From Pseudovirgaria hyperparasitica (taxonomy: Eukaryota; Ascomycota; Dothideomycetes; Acrospermales; Acrospermaceae), in contig NW_022985579.1 of the NCBI RefSeq assembly GCF_010093815.1, positions 83,529-147,528 of the forward strand: a DNA stretch of 64,000 bases. Reading direction: 5' to 3'. Position 1 is the stretch's first letter; each line of letters begins with the position of its first letter. This document shows, piece by piece, positions 1 through 10,276 of this stretch. The notes under the pieces are model-generated. The model made no database searches. It was given only the letters and a program-made list of their open reading frames with translations, and was not told the origin of the DNA. A program made the translations under genes and the position numbers.

Positions 1-2
1 CC

Positions 3-1268
3 CCGCTGCCAGGCGGAGATAACGACAACAGGCAAGCAAAGGAGCCAAGCCTCGGATCACAGGTCGTTGTCGTACAACCGCCACCTCGCCAGTCCTATAT
101 AAATGGACGGTCCCCACCGCGAGTGCCAAATTTCTCGAGACCAGTACTTCATCTACCATTAAACGAGAACGATGAGACGTCCGGCGTATCCCCACCTCCT
201 GCACCTATGTTCTCTCCGCGTTCAGAAGAATTCCACATGGTCAGCGTATCCCGGCAAGAGCCTGAAGATGCATTTGGCATCCTGTCCCCAGTGACTACAT
301 TCACCCGGCATGCTGAGCACTCCAATCAGTCCCGAACGCCAGCTCGGTCTGACCCATCCTATCATTTGATGTCTCCCGGTATTAATGGAGCCTTTCCCGT
401 TGATCCCTTTGGTCGTAGAGAGGAACCTGATTCAACAAATATCTGTTCTCCACGTGCTACCGAATTTCATATGACCGCTTTGAAACATACTGCTCCGCAC
501 GTTGACGACTCTTTTGGCCTGACATCGCCAAGGAATGGAGACTTCAGACCCGTCAAAATCGAAGCATCGACCTCCTTTTACAATCGCAATCAATCGAAAC
601 GAGAACCACGTACGGATCTGCCACAGCGAGTGCATTCACTTTCGCCCTCGCAGTCGTCAGGTGTGATACAAGCAGCCGCAGGATATCAATATCCTGATAT
701 TAACCACTACATGGATGTCTCAATCGATCCTCGGAACCCTCGGAGCAAATTTGAGTCTGTCAGTAGCACGCCGACCTCTAAACAAACGCATCCGAGCCCA
801 TCTTCTGAGCTGCCAGGAACGCGATCAGAACCGCAATCAGAATACTCTAGGAATGCAAATAGGTTAAGCGGCTTTCACTTCCCCTTGTTACCGCCAATAC
901 CCCAAGACAAGACTCCATTACAGGCTCCATCAAACAAGCGGAAACTAAGGACTCGATTTTCATCCCCTAACCTGAGTCAACAGATCAAGATTCATAAGAT
1001 TCAAACCGAAATCGAGGCACGACTACCGAACCGCAGTGCACAAGCCCAAGATGACCTGGATGCGCTCATGTCACCTCGTGCTACGGAATTTACGAAGAAT
1101 CCGTTTCACGAAGACCTGAGAGCTAAAGTAGAACCTATCGGTCAAATCCCCCCTGCTGTGCATGGGTTCAGCGTACCAGAACTATCAGATTTGAAAAAGG
1201 ACGATCCTCGGAGCCCGGCGCACAAGGGCAGTAGTCCTATCGTTCGGAACATCTGGGACGTACTCTGA
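3..1268 (+). CDS. C-terminal part of unrecognised protein with SPR-x-x-E-F repeats (5' end outside window)
   Basis: The frame is open to the window edge, so the GTG at 123 is not a real start and the 5' part is missing; the stop is at 1266-1268. The protein is polar, rich in Ser and Pro, low in hydrophobic stretches, and likely disordered. Counting from the codon at 123, a degenerate unit of about 25 residues is visible: SPRSEEF at 31, SPVTTF at 55, SPGINGAF at 84, SPRATEF at 109 and SPRNGDF at 135. A further SPRATEF lies near 317. Two units are preceded by D-x-FG. A basic patch (NKRKLRTRF) lies near residues 270-280. SP sites suggest phosphorylation by proline-directed kinases (inference). 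I do not recognise the family. The gene is surely expressed from upstream of the window. Confidence 0.7.
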   Translation, partial: PLPGGDNDNRQAKEPSLGSQVVVVQPPPRQSYINGRSPPRVPNFSRPVLHLPLNENDETSGVSPPPAPMFSPRSEEFHMVSVSRQEPEDAFGILSPVTTFTRHAEHSNQSRTPARSDPSYHLMSPGINGAFPVDPFGRREEPDSTNICSPRATEFHMTALKHTAPHVDDSFGLTSPRNGDFRPVKIEASTSFYNRNQSKREPRTDLPQRVHSLSPSQSSGVIQAAAGYQYPDINHYMDVSIDPRNPRSKFESVSSTPTSKQTHPSPSSELPGTRSEPQSEYSRNANRLSGFHFPLLPPIPQDKTPLQAPSNKRKLRTRFSSPNLSQQIKIHKIQTEIEARLPNRSAQAQDDLDALMSPRATEFTKNPFHEDLRAKVEPIGQIPPAVHGFSVPELSDLKKDDPRSPAHKGSSPIVRNIWDVL

Positions 1269-4200
1269 ATCTGGATTGTGGCACCTACGTGCGGCCCTGG
1301 CGGCCTCGTCACTTACAAGATCTATCTACTTCCCGGCGGAACAAATGGCGTATGATTCCGAGCATGCACACCGAACATCTACAAGCATCAGAAGGACCTT
1401 AGTCGCAAGCCTTCTTTCCCCCGCAATTTTGGGCTCGGTCTTGAAAGCCGATCGCGCTCCAGACCATCAATTCACATGTCACACAAGCTCTCATTCCATT
1501 TGTCGATACATGCGACGCATCTTATTCCCTTGGTTCTCTTCTCTTTGTTGCTTTCTGGAGTTTTCTCGGAGGGTCATCGTCAGCGACGTCAGCGATCGAT
1601 ACACATGCAAAACTGAACGGTGTCCATTTCTTCTACTCGGCGCGCACTGTCTGGCAGATTGGCGTTAGACTCTAATGGTCCATTTTGCCGGACCTGAAGG
1701 CGTCCATTGAAGATGGTGGATTCAGGTAGTGTTTAAGTACGACACAGAATATCTGGCGGACTTCGTTCTTTTGTTCATGAGTACATATTCGCGGTTCGAA
1801 GATTTGGATACATGATGATGAGGCACCTACATCATGCAGCATCCGGGGTGGTTCGCTGTTACGAAGGAGTAGTAAGCTCAGCGATTGTGGAATAGGGGTA
1901 AAGGAATGCATACAAGCATTGCTATCTCTTGTGTGCATATTTTCATGTGCCTTTCGGTGTGTTGCAACCACGGTCCAGTGCTGAAGGGTTCGTAATTGCT
2001 ACCAGAAGCTGAAGGTAAATCTCCATAGCATACAACGACATCTCACAGATAGCGAAATAGTTAATGGGTCTTCTTTCGGAAGCTTGTCCCCGCGATCCTC
2101 ACATCATCATAGTGATCGCAGCAGCGACTCTCTTAATTCACATATCCGCTTACAGGGCGCACAGCTGTCATACTGCAACGCCGGAGCATCCTATGCCCTA
2201 TATGTTTGATTAACCGCGCGATCTAAGTCATTACCTTTTGCGATTCTTGCTCAGGAACCGTGCGGCCATTTATATATATATAACGGACATCCCCCTTGGT
2301 CGTCTCGCCCGCCTCTGCTCCCCTGGAAGTCTGTGTGGTCTTTATCCTACAACTGACTGAATGCGTGCTGGATCATACGAGGTACATGTATCGGGGCATG
2401 ATGGGGTTGATTCTGGAACGCTCCTGATGGTGTGTGTATAGAGAGCAGCTGAATACGGCTTGGCACTTGCCAAACTGCCAATTACGCAACTGAGCAAATA
2501 ACTCTCGCAAATGACACTGGGCGAGCCGACCTCTGCCTCATACGGGCTTGCTAGTTCGGCGATCATATGGCTAAGCAAAACATCCTTGCAAGCCGTTTCG
2601 AATATGATGCTTTGCGAATGGACAAGTATCGAACCATGTTCAGATTGCCCCTGTGAAACAATTTTGACGTGCCATCATGTAAGTGCAAACACACCGCAGC
2701 ATATCCAAACGCGAACAGAAAACTATTGCCCTGTACCAGACTAAAGCAGGGTAATCTTGTCTCGCCATGTCATCTGGCCGCTTCTTCGCCTCACCAAAAA
2801 GTCACAGCCTCCTTGATCCAGCTTCAATTCTGCACTTCAAGCTGATTTTCACTCCGCAAGTACCAAGCTCTTCTTCAAAACTACCAGCATCCAGTCAGCA
2901 TTTTCTTCCAACGACTCCTTCGGCAGCACTGACAATACTGGGGGGCGCCTCCAAGACTAGCGTGACCGACGCCGACTCTTCGCGCATCCAGTCCACTTGG
3001 GAATATGCAGTTTGCTCCTACCACGTCCTTCCCTCTTGTTGAGTTCTGCCACTACTTATGTATATGTACAGGCTCGTTCTGATAACGCCATGAGCTTCGG
3101 TAGATTCTCTGCTAGTAACCAAAAAATTATGCACATTCAAGATATTAGGGGGTAGCAGGGTGTGGCGTTCTATACACATTATGAGCTTTGCTTTTTGCAA
3201 CATAGGATTCAAGAAGACTTCTGCTCAATGGGTCTAGTATATGGAAGAGTAATAAAAAACGGATAGCAAGGGTAGCCTAGAGCATGAAAACAGGCAGAAA
3301 TGTGCCGTGTTTCAAACCTTGACGAGGTCCGTGGTGAGGCTCCACTGCTTCTCCACCACTGACCACCCGACGGGATGAAACGGCCGCACAGTTGAGGCAA
3401 TATTTAGCGTTTGCTGTATAATTGAGGTATAAGCATGTTGGACTTGCGAACGGAGAACACGCGTTCGAAGATTGTGCAGATTCTAGAAAGTGATCACGAC
3501 GACAGTCAGGCAAGATCGGAAGAGACGACAGACACGAAAGAAGCGTGAGCGAACGTTTCGATACAAGCCGGTATGTTAGGATAGGGCAAAGCTACCTGAT
3601 GTACGGAGAAGTCGCGCATGTTGTGATTGGGTAGTATATGAAACGGCCGGACGCGTGGAGACGAGACAGCATGATGGGTGGGGAGCGAACAGTCGAGGAC
3701 AATCCGAGAACGCGCAGGTCGTGCAACGTGGAAGAGACTTATGCGATTTATGTAACTATTGTCTAGATAGATATAGGAAGAGAAGTACGAGTCGGTGTAT
3801 ATAGGTGGAAAGGAAGATTGATGTGAACTGTGATTGTTCGCTATTATATATCACGGTTTCGAGCCAAATGAGATTGGGAGCAGTGTGACCCAGGAGATAG
3901 GGAGCTAGGCAGCTTGGCCCCTGCCCCTCCACATCACCCAGATTTGTCTCTCTGGCCCGGCTGCCGGCTCCGCAGAATGGATTGGGAGCAGTGGATCCCC
4001 TGCTCCCCACTCCCTACCACCGAAACATCCCAGTCTCAGCCATCTCGCCGCCTCCTCGTCAATCTCTGTACAACCTCCCCTTCCCTCCCACCTGTACCAC
4101 CACAACACCACAACACCACTCCTCCTCCCCCTCTTCTTCTTCTTATTCTTCTTATTCTTCTACTTCGAACTTCTGTAACCCTATTCAACCATCAATCTCC

Positions 4201-4645
4201 GATCTCTGAATACGCACCCGGCGCGCTGTTCAATGTCCTTCTTTCACTATCCATCTTCGACCCAATAGACTTAGACTAGAGCTTCACTGTCATTACATAT
4301 CGCATTCACCTACCAGGTCCGGCTCACCAGGCTTCCTCATCAGCAATCAAAACTCTTCATCGTTTCTCACTCTGGTCCATTGGCTGTCGCACCGACCTTG
4401 CTTGCTATTAACACTAGCCGTGTTGTGATCTGCGAAAGCACTGGCCCGACTCATCGTTCTGGAAAACACTACCGGTACATTATCGCAAATTTCGGGTCTT
4501 TTGTGACACCATTATCGCTGAATATCTCTTCGTTCTGGTCACTCAGGCAACAACTTTCTCATTCGCTGTGAGTCCTGTCCTATAAAATTAAGGATTTCCG
4601 GTCGTGCCCCTGTCACTCTGCTTAGCTGGACGTGGGATCTAAATC
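1269..4645. other. 3.4-kb intergenic region upstream of the ferric reductase gene
   Basis: Only short ORFs without recognisable domains occur here, on both strands. A TATA-like run lies at about 2270-2283, followed by a C-rich segment. A good donor consensus (GTAAGT) lies at about 2678, so a small unmodelled gene between 2340 and 3045 cannot be excluded. A pyrimidine-rich tract at about 4060-4170 includes a run of CTT/TTA triplets; such tracts are common in fungal promoters near transcription starts. A TATA-like CCTATAAAAT lies at about 4579, 60-70 bases before the ferric reductase ATG. Confidence 0.5.
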
Positions 4646-6451
4646 ATGGTTATGCGACTTGCCCTCTACGCAGCTCTCGCCTTATTCATCCACCATGTTG
4701 TTGCCGATGGAGGCCAATGGCAAAACGATGGGCCTTCTCTATCCGACTTGATCAATATCGACTTGTCCTTCTGGCTTGGTTGGTTCTTCATCGCCTTCGT
4801 GGCCTCCTTCATTATATATCAGATTTCGCTCCACACCGTTCGTTATGTCCGGACAGTTACATGTCTCAACAACGAGAAGCAGCGCTACTTTGCTGCGCCA
4901 AACGCACACTTCTCGGCATGGAAACGCCATATCATAGACGCACCGCTGTGGAAACATCGCCACCACCGCGAGTTCAGGTTGTCCGCAGCCGTAAACATTG
5001 GAACCCTCCCGAGTCGACTGCAAGCCCTGTTATTAGTCGGGTACCTGGCCATGAATTGTGCCTACTGCGTCATCGACATTGACTTCAACCAGCCGCTGAA
5101 GGCATATGGAAGTATCATCCGGGATCGATTTGGAGTACTCGCAGTTGTCAACATGATTCCCCTTTTCCTCATGGCAGGACGTAACAATCCTCTGATCAAT
5201 CTCTGTGGTATCTCCTTTGACACATTCAACCTGATGCATCGATGGCTGGGCAGGATCGTGGTTCTACAATCTCTAGGACATACAATTGCATGGATGATTG
5301 TAAAAGTTGAACAGAAAGGATGGGCTGGAGTGAAGGAAAAGTTGTTGACCAGCGAAACTATAATCAGTGGCACTGTTGCAACCGCAGCGATGGTTCTGAT
5401 TGTACTCTCCTCTCCATCAATAGTCCGTCATGCCTTCTACGAAATGTTCCTGCATGTCCATATCGTCCTTGCCGTTGTCAGTATTGGCGCATTATGGTAC
5501 CATCTCAAGGATCACGCACAGATGCCGCAGCTCTACGCAGTCATTGCGCTCTGGGCCTTTGAGCGCGGCGTTCGCATCATGTCCCTCAGCTATCGCAATA
5601 TCGGCGCCGGCGGAACGCATCTCGACGTCGAGACCCTCCCTGGCGACGCTCTTCGCGTCAACATGACCATCGCGCGCCCCTGGAAGTTCCGTCCCGGTCA
5701 ACACGTCTACCTCTATGTTCCCTCTGTCGGCTGGTGGACAAGCCACCCATTTTCGCTTGCCTGGTCTTCTGAAGAAGACTCTGACTCGTCCACGCTGTCA
5801 TATTCTACGGATGAGAAGAACCTAAAGCTGGCAAATGACACGCTGGTGCCTCGGAAAGTCCGTATGAGTTTAATCATCCGCCGTCGTACAGGTTTCACCG
5901 ACACACTGTTTCGCCGTGCCCATGCTTCACCAACTGGCCGCTTCAGCACATCCGGTATCGTAGAGGGTCCATATGGCGGACAATCACTTACATCTTACGG
6001 AACACTGATGCTCTTCGCCGCAGGCGTCGGCATCACGCATCAGCTACCATATGTACGCGACACGGTCAGCGCGTTCGCTGCAGGCACAACAGCGACGCGT
6101 CGCTGTACGCTCGTTTGGGTAATTCAGAGTCCGGAACATCTGGAGTGGATACGGCCGTGGATGACATCTATTTTGACGCAAGAGAAACGCCGGGATGTTC
6201 TACGAATCTTGTTGTTCGTCACACGGCCACGAAGCACGCGCGAGATATACTCTCCCAGCGAGAGTGTGAAGATGTTCCCTGGGAAGCCAAACGTGCAGGC
6301 CCTAGTCGACCAGGAGATGGGCGCCGGAGTCGGCGCTGCGTGTGTGAGTGTATGCGGGACAGGCGGATTGGCAGACGATGTACGAGCGGCAGTGAGGGCA
6401 AGGCAAAGAGTGTGGAATGTGGATTTGAGGGAGGAGAGTTTCTCTTGGTGA
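4646..6451 (+). CDS. FRE-type ferric/cupric reductase transmembrane flavocytochrome
   Basis: The 601-aa protein would move electrons from NAD(P)H through FAD and two haems across the plasma membrane to reduce ferric iron (or copper) for uptake. Residues 1-20 look like a signal peptide ending VVA before DGG, and a membrane segment follows at 41-60. The ferric-reductase core (about 115-310) holds two His pairs each spaced 14 apart: H198/H212 and H272/H286, the expected ligands of two haems. The FAD-binding motif HPFS is at 367-370. The NAD(P)-binding half follows, with GPYGG near 455, a Gly-rich AAGVGIT and a terminal CGTGG. The protein ends ESFSW, as these reductases do. It is single-exon and of normal length. 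I see no siderophore or ferroxidase gene beside it. The exact metal substrate is not decided by sequence. Confidence 0.9.
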   Translation: MVMRLALYAALALFIHHVVADGGQWQNDGPSLSDLINIDLSFWLGWFFIAFVASFIIYQISLHTVRYVRTVTCLNNEKQRYFAAPNAHFSAWKRHIIDAPLWKHRHHREFRLSAAVNIGTLPSRLQALLLVGYLAMNCAYCVIDIDFNQPLKAYGSIIRDRFGVLAVVNMIPLFLMAGRNNPLINLCGISFDTFNLMHRWLGRIVVLQSLGHTIAWMIVKVEQKGWAGVKEKLLTSETIISGTVATAAMVLIVLSSPSIVRHAFYEMFLHVHIVLAVVSIGALWYHLKDHAQMPQLYAVIALWAFERGVRIMSLSYRNIGAGGTHLDVETLPGDALRVNMTIARPWKFRPGQHVYLYVPSVGWWTSHPFSLAWSSEEDSDSSTLSYSTDEKNLKLANDTLVPRKVRMSLIIRRRTGFTDTLFRRAHASPTGRFSTSGIVEGPYGGQSLTSYGTLMLFAAGVGITHQLPYVRDTVSAFAAGTTATRRCTLVWVIQSPEHLEWIRPWMTSILTQEKRRDVLRILLFVTRPRSTREIYSPSESVKMFPGKPNVQALVDQEMGAGVGAACVSVCGTGGLADDVRAAVRARQRVWNVDLREESFSW

Positions 6452-7437
6452 GGGACCGCGTATCTGGATTGGAGTCAACTGACTTGCTTCTTCTTTCACT
6501 TTGTATCATATTACTACGTTGACGGACTGTTCATGTTTCTTTGTATATACTACGCGGGGGAGGGGTGTACACACAAAGCGGGTATGCATGACAGTACACT
6601 GTCATGAACCCTAGAATAGGTGATGAATATGCAGCCATGGAGCTCTGCGAGCGTCAAGGCACTGACAGGTTCAGCAGACCATACATTGCAACGTTAAAAA
6701 ACTCACAATCATACCAACTCCCATTCGCACGACTATCACTCTGCATGATCATCTCATCACATCTTAATCATACATTCGAGGCTCTGCTCGGCGCGACGTC
6801 AATGTGCGAATGTGTGAGAGAGGTCGTTGTCGCACGTTCGATGCCCACTCCCTACGTAGCACTCCGACTGCTCCGTGTGAGCAGAGGAAGCAGACTTTTA
6901 CTTCTTACAACAACGTACGTACCATACCTACAAGTCAAGCGGGGTACAACACCTGGAATATCAATTTCCACCTTTGCCCTATAGTCACGGACGTTGAAGG
7001 GGACTCATACTAGTATAATGCAGCTTGCAATTGTGAATCGCCGTACACAGATGTGGACGGGCCGGAACTGTGCCTTTTCTTGGACTACAGGTGAGAGACA
7101 CTAGAGTGTTGGTGAAAATCTAAGACACAGTTTGACGACCATGAAACCTCCAAAACCGGAAATGTGAGCTTACATCTCGTTGCTGCAGGGACGAGTGCAG
7201 TGATACTTCTATGGGTTACATCATGCCCTTGCAAGATGGTATAATTTGACAGGATGCGAAATGAAAGAAAGTGAAGATAGGGAAAACACCCAAACACGTA
7301 GGACAGCTTGGTACATCAACTTCACGCGTGTCCTGGACCATCGACCCTCCTAAGTCCCGAATTCCCTTTTTGCTCATAATTCCTCGCTGCAGAGTAAGCC
7401 ACCGTCAATAATTGCAACGTCGATATATGTAAACAAG
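6452..7437. other. Intergenic region between ferric reductase and BTB-like gene
   Basis: No convincing gene is present. A 9-bp inverted repeat with a 2-base loop (CATGACAGT / ACTGTCATG) lies at about 6587-6606, shortly after the ferric reductase stop. It may lie in the 3' UTR or be chance. The last 100 bases before 7438 would hold the promoter of the next gene. Confidence 0.4.
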
Positions 7438-8481
7438 ATGTCGATCAAAGCAAAGCACGAGTCCAGAGCAATATCATCCTCTTCATCCCTAGCGGATCCT
7501 CCACATCAAGAGGGCACGCGGAGCTCCACCGATACCTCGACATCACCATTGCCTGGTGCCTTTGAGCAAGCGACAGACAACGACGAAGCACCAGAAGCCC
7601 CCATCCACCTCAAGAACATGTCTTTCCAGGACCGCTTCAGCCTTCTTACCGGTCCACTAATCAACATTGTCTCATTTCCTCCGTCTCCTATCCATACACC
7701 TACCGTCCTCGCTGTTCCACGCGCTCTGGTCCTCCGCTTCTCACCCCTCTGCGCGTCCATCCTCGCAGCCTCGCCATCCTCCACCAGCATCACGCTCCGA
7801 AACATCACAATCCCATCGAGCGCGCTAAGGGCGATCCTATCCTGGCTACACCACACATGCACCACACGTATCGCGCACCGCATTCCAATCCCCGAGTCTC
7901 GCCTCACCCTCATTGAACACTACGCCGCCGCCGCCGCACTCGACATCCCGGAGGCAGTGCGTGTGCTGTATAAGCCGCTTGCCGAATACATCAACGCCAA
8001 GAAGGAGTGTGTCGGTGCCGATTTCATTGATCGCGTCGGGGCGTGTGTGCAGCGTGGGGACAAGTTGTTGCGGCATATGGTGTCAAATCTGGCGTATGTG
8101 CGCGTGAGAGGTGGCGTGATGGGCGGTAACGGGGAGGATTGGGCAGTGTTCTTAGCGCAGAGGAGGAGGTTGGCGGCGTTGTTGGAGGAGGCCGAGGGAG
8201 TTATTAGAGGAAAGGTGGAGGAGATGGGAAGGGAGAAAAGGGCACGGCTCAGGAGAGAGGTGGAGGCGAAAGGGGACGAGGGGAAGGGCGGAGAGGGAGG
8301 AGGGTATCAAGACGGTGGTGAGAGGGATGGAAAGACATACTGGACAGACGAGCATGGAGATAGAGAGAAGAGAGCTGCAGAGAGAAGGGCGAGGGACCAG
8401 GACCTGGTGGAGAACCGTGGTGGATACGAACGTGTGGTTACGGATCGAGACCTGAGGATCTTGGGGTTCTCAACACGTTAG
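7438..8481 (+). CDS. BTB/POZ-like protein with charged C-terminal half
   Basis: A single-exon ORF of 347 aa. Residues 1-60 are Ser/Thr-rich and likely disordered. Residues 60-185 resemble a fungal BTB/POZ domain: a strand reading LINIVSF, an A-hydrophobic stretch with LVLRFSPLCASIL (the position where BTB proteins carry the 'hKxxLxxxSxxF' turn), a strand SITLRNITIPSSALRAILSW, and helices ending in a YAAAAALDIPEAV segment. The C-terminal 130 residues are strongly charged, rich in Arg, Glu and Gly, and probably form coiled or disordered structure. BTB domains mediate dimerisation or serve as Cullin-3 adaptors; a role here is not shown by sequence. The domain call is by pattern only. GC content is high and stop-free, as in its neighbours. 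Confidence 0.6.
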   Translation: MSIKAKHESRAISSSSSLADPPHQEGTRSSTDTSTSPLPGAFEQATDNDEAPEAPIHLKNMSFQDRFSLLTGPLINIVSFPPSPIHTPTVLAVPRALVLRFSPLCASILAASPSSTSITLRNITIPSSALRAILSWLHHTCTTRIAHRIPIPESRLTLIEHYAAAAALDIPEAVRVLYKPLAEYINAKKECVGADFIDRVGACVQRGDKLLRHMVSNLAYVRVRGGVMGGNGEDWAVFLAQRRRLAALLEEAEGVIRGKVEEMGREKRARLRREVEAKGDEGKGGEGGGYQDGGERDGKTYWTDEHGDREKRAAERRARDQDLVENRGGYERVVTDRDLRILGFSTR

Positions 8482-8860
8482 GAACTGCTGTATCACATGG
8501 AGAGGCCATGGTTAGCGGGTCTGAGAGATGTGCGCAGGCGACGAATGGAGTATCAGAGGAGATATCGTGTGAGAAGACCCTGACAAGGAGCGAGAGATCT
8601 CATGCCCATCTGCGGAGAATCAGGTTTTGGTCGGGTCGGGAGACAAAAATCCAAATACGCTTATGCACATTATGCGGTTGAGGGAAGACAAGATAATGGA
8701 ATATATCGTATGCCTCTTTCGAGATCCCGGTCAATTCATTTTCACTTGAAGAGAAATACTACCCGAAGCTCCAGGTCGTAGCTATGTCGATGCGTTCTTG
8801 TGAGATGACAACTGCCAGGCGTGCCAACATAGTTCTTGTCTCGTAGACCATCCTCACGAT
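8482..8860. other. Short convergent intergenic spacer
   Basis: The BTB-like gene (plus) and the GH16 gene (minus) converge on this 379-bp spacer. I see no ORF or repeat. It should contain the two 3' UTRs. Confidence 0.5.
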
Positions 8861-9763
8861 TCACATCATATGGCCCTCCCTTGCACTGCAGAAATCCCCA
8901 TTAAATCTCCCCCAGCCACCTGGCGGTTCCTCCCACATCGCCAAGTTCCTCACCACCATCTCATACGTCCCATCCCCCGGCATCTTCCCCTTACACACAT
9001 TACCACCCACCGCAATATTAATCATAATTCTAAAGTCCCGCATCCGTCTCGTGCCCGCGGGCTTACTCGCCTTCATCACGGGCTTCGAGTCGATATACCA
9101 CACAAACCGTCCCTGTCCAGTTGCCTCGTCCTCTTCCCACGCAAAGTCAAACCGCGCGCCTTGCGCAGAGATGCCGGGTATGGGCGACTCCACAACGCGG
9201 TGCTTGTCGTGGTCCGGCCCGTTAAAGTGGCCCCAGTGCAGACAAGAATGGTTCGTCGCCTCGCCGTTCCACGCTTCGAATATGTCAATCTCGCCGTCTG
9301 TCGGCCAGGTGTATGGCTCTGCGGGCAGAAGCCAGAACGCAGGCCATATGCCCTGCGCAACCGGAGCGATGATGTGCGCGGAGAGACTGCCGCGCGGGCG
9401 ACCGAAGGTCTGGTGGCTTGTGAGGCGCGCCGAGGTGAATTTGTGCGCGTTCTCGGGCTGGTTGTGTTGAATGATTGCGCGCAGCGTTAGGGTGTCGGTG
9501 CCGCAGAAGGACGTCTCGGGACTTGCGATGTAGTTCTGGGCCTCGTTGTTTCCCCAGCCATGCTGACCGGTCATGTGTTGGAAGTGCGTCGAGACGGGCT
9601 CGTTGGGACTGAATTGGGGTTGCCAGTATGCAGCGCCGGGCTGGGGTCGTGGTTTGCTCAATGTGGGAACCGGGGGAGCGTTGGGGAATCTTTGCTGGAC
9701 TTCGTGCGTGACTTTTTGCTCGGCTTTGTCAATGAAGGACTGGATTCGGGAGGAGAACGGCAT
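8861..9763 (-). CDS. GH16-type endo-beta-glucanase without signal peptide
   Basis: A 300-aa single-exon ORF. The signature of laminarinase-like GH16 enzymes is present at residues 158-163 as EIDIFE, inside the context WPTDGEIDIFEAWNG: E158 would be the nucleophile, D160 the helper and E163 the acid/base. Other conserved pieces are the AQGIWPAFWLLP strand just before it and FRIMINIAVGG near the end, where GH16 proteins usually have an N-[IL]A[VI]GG segment. The family cleaves beta-1,3- or mixed-linked glucans. The N-terminus is amphipathic and charged (KAEQKVTHEVQQRF) with no signal peptide, so the protein looks cytosolic or unconventionally exported, or a small 5' exon is missing. The substrate is not resolved. 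Confidence 0.82.
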   Translation of the reverse strand: MPFSSRIQSFIDKAEQKVTHEVQQRFPNAPPVPTLSKPRPQPGAAYWQPQFSPNEPVSTHFQHMTGQHGWGNNEAQNYIASPETSFCGTDTLTLRAIIQHNQPENAHKFTSARLTSHQTFGRPRGSLSAHIIAPVAQGIWPAFWLLPAEPYTWPTDGEIDIFEAWNGEATNHSCLHWGHFNGPDHDKHRVVESPIPGISAQGARFDFAWEEDEATGQGRFVWYIDSKPVMKASKPAGTRRMRDFRIMINIAVGGNVCKGKMPGDGTYEMVVRNLAMWEEPPGGWGRFNGDFCSAREGHMM

Positions 9764-10276
9764 GATGATGGATGCTCTACAGTTTTCGTCGACTGTAAGA
9801 GGCTTATAGTGACGTTTCTGGAGATGCTTGTTTTGAAAGTACGTGATGCAAGTAGTGTTGACACCGGCTCACAAGTTGAATCGGTGTGCCTGTAGCAATT
9901 TCCCCCTGAACACGACTTAGAAATGGGCCTTTCGGACTGTAATCTGTTACGAGGCTCTGCGTAGAACACTGTTCAGGTTCATAAGCCGCATCTCATAGTT
10001 TGAGATTGATGCTGAGGACAATCCATTGAGAAGAGAGCTGACGTTGTTAAATCTATCCGGATTGATAGTTGCCCCACCAAGAGGTCTAGAACTATTTTCT
10101 CGGGTCTACACCACTGGCAAGCCACTCGTATTCGCAAAGAGCACTAGAGACAGAATGTTGCATCAGAAACCCCAATAGTCATATACGGATATCCCAGAAT
10201 AAAATACGTTTTGCATGCAGTAGCTTTTCGCAATCATGTAACACTATGACGATTTCATCTCACCTGCACTATATTC
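9764..10276. other. Intergenic spacer upstream of the GH16 gene
   Basis: No gene seen. This 513-bp stretch separates the F-box gene's 3' end from the GH16 gene's start, both on the minus strand, so it should carry the GH16 promoter and the F-box 3' UTR. No regulatory motif could be assigned. Confidence 0.4.

Noticed and set aside
1276-1668. 130-codon plus-strand ORF directly after the first gene
   Set aside because: It follows the stop of the preceding gene by 7 bases, has no domain and mixed low-quality composition; most likely 3' UTR.
2342-3042. Several short ORFs with a GTAAGT donor nearby
   Set aside because: No two pieces can be joined with matching phase into a recognisable protein; noted as intergenic.
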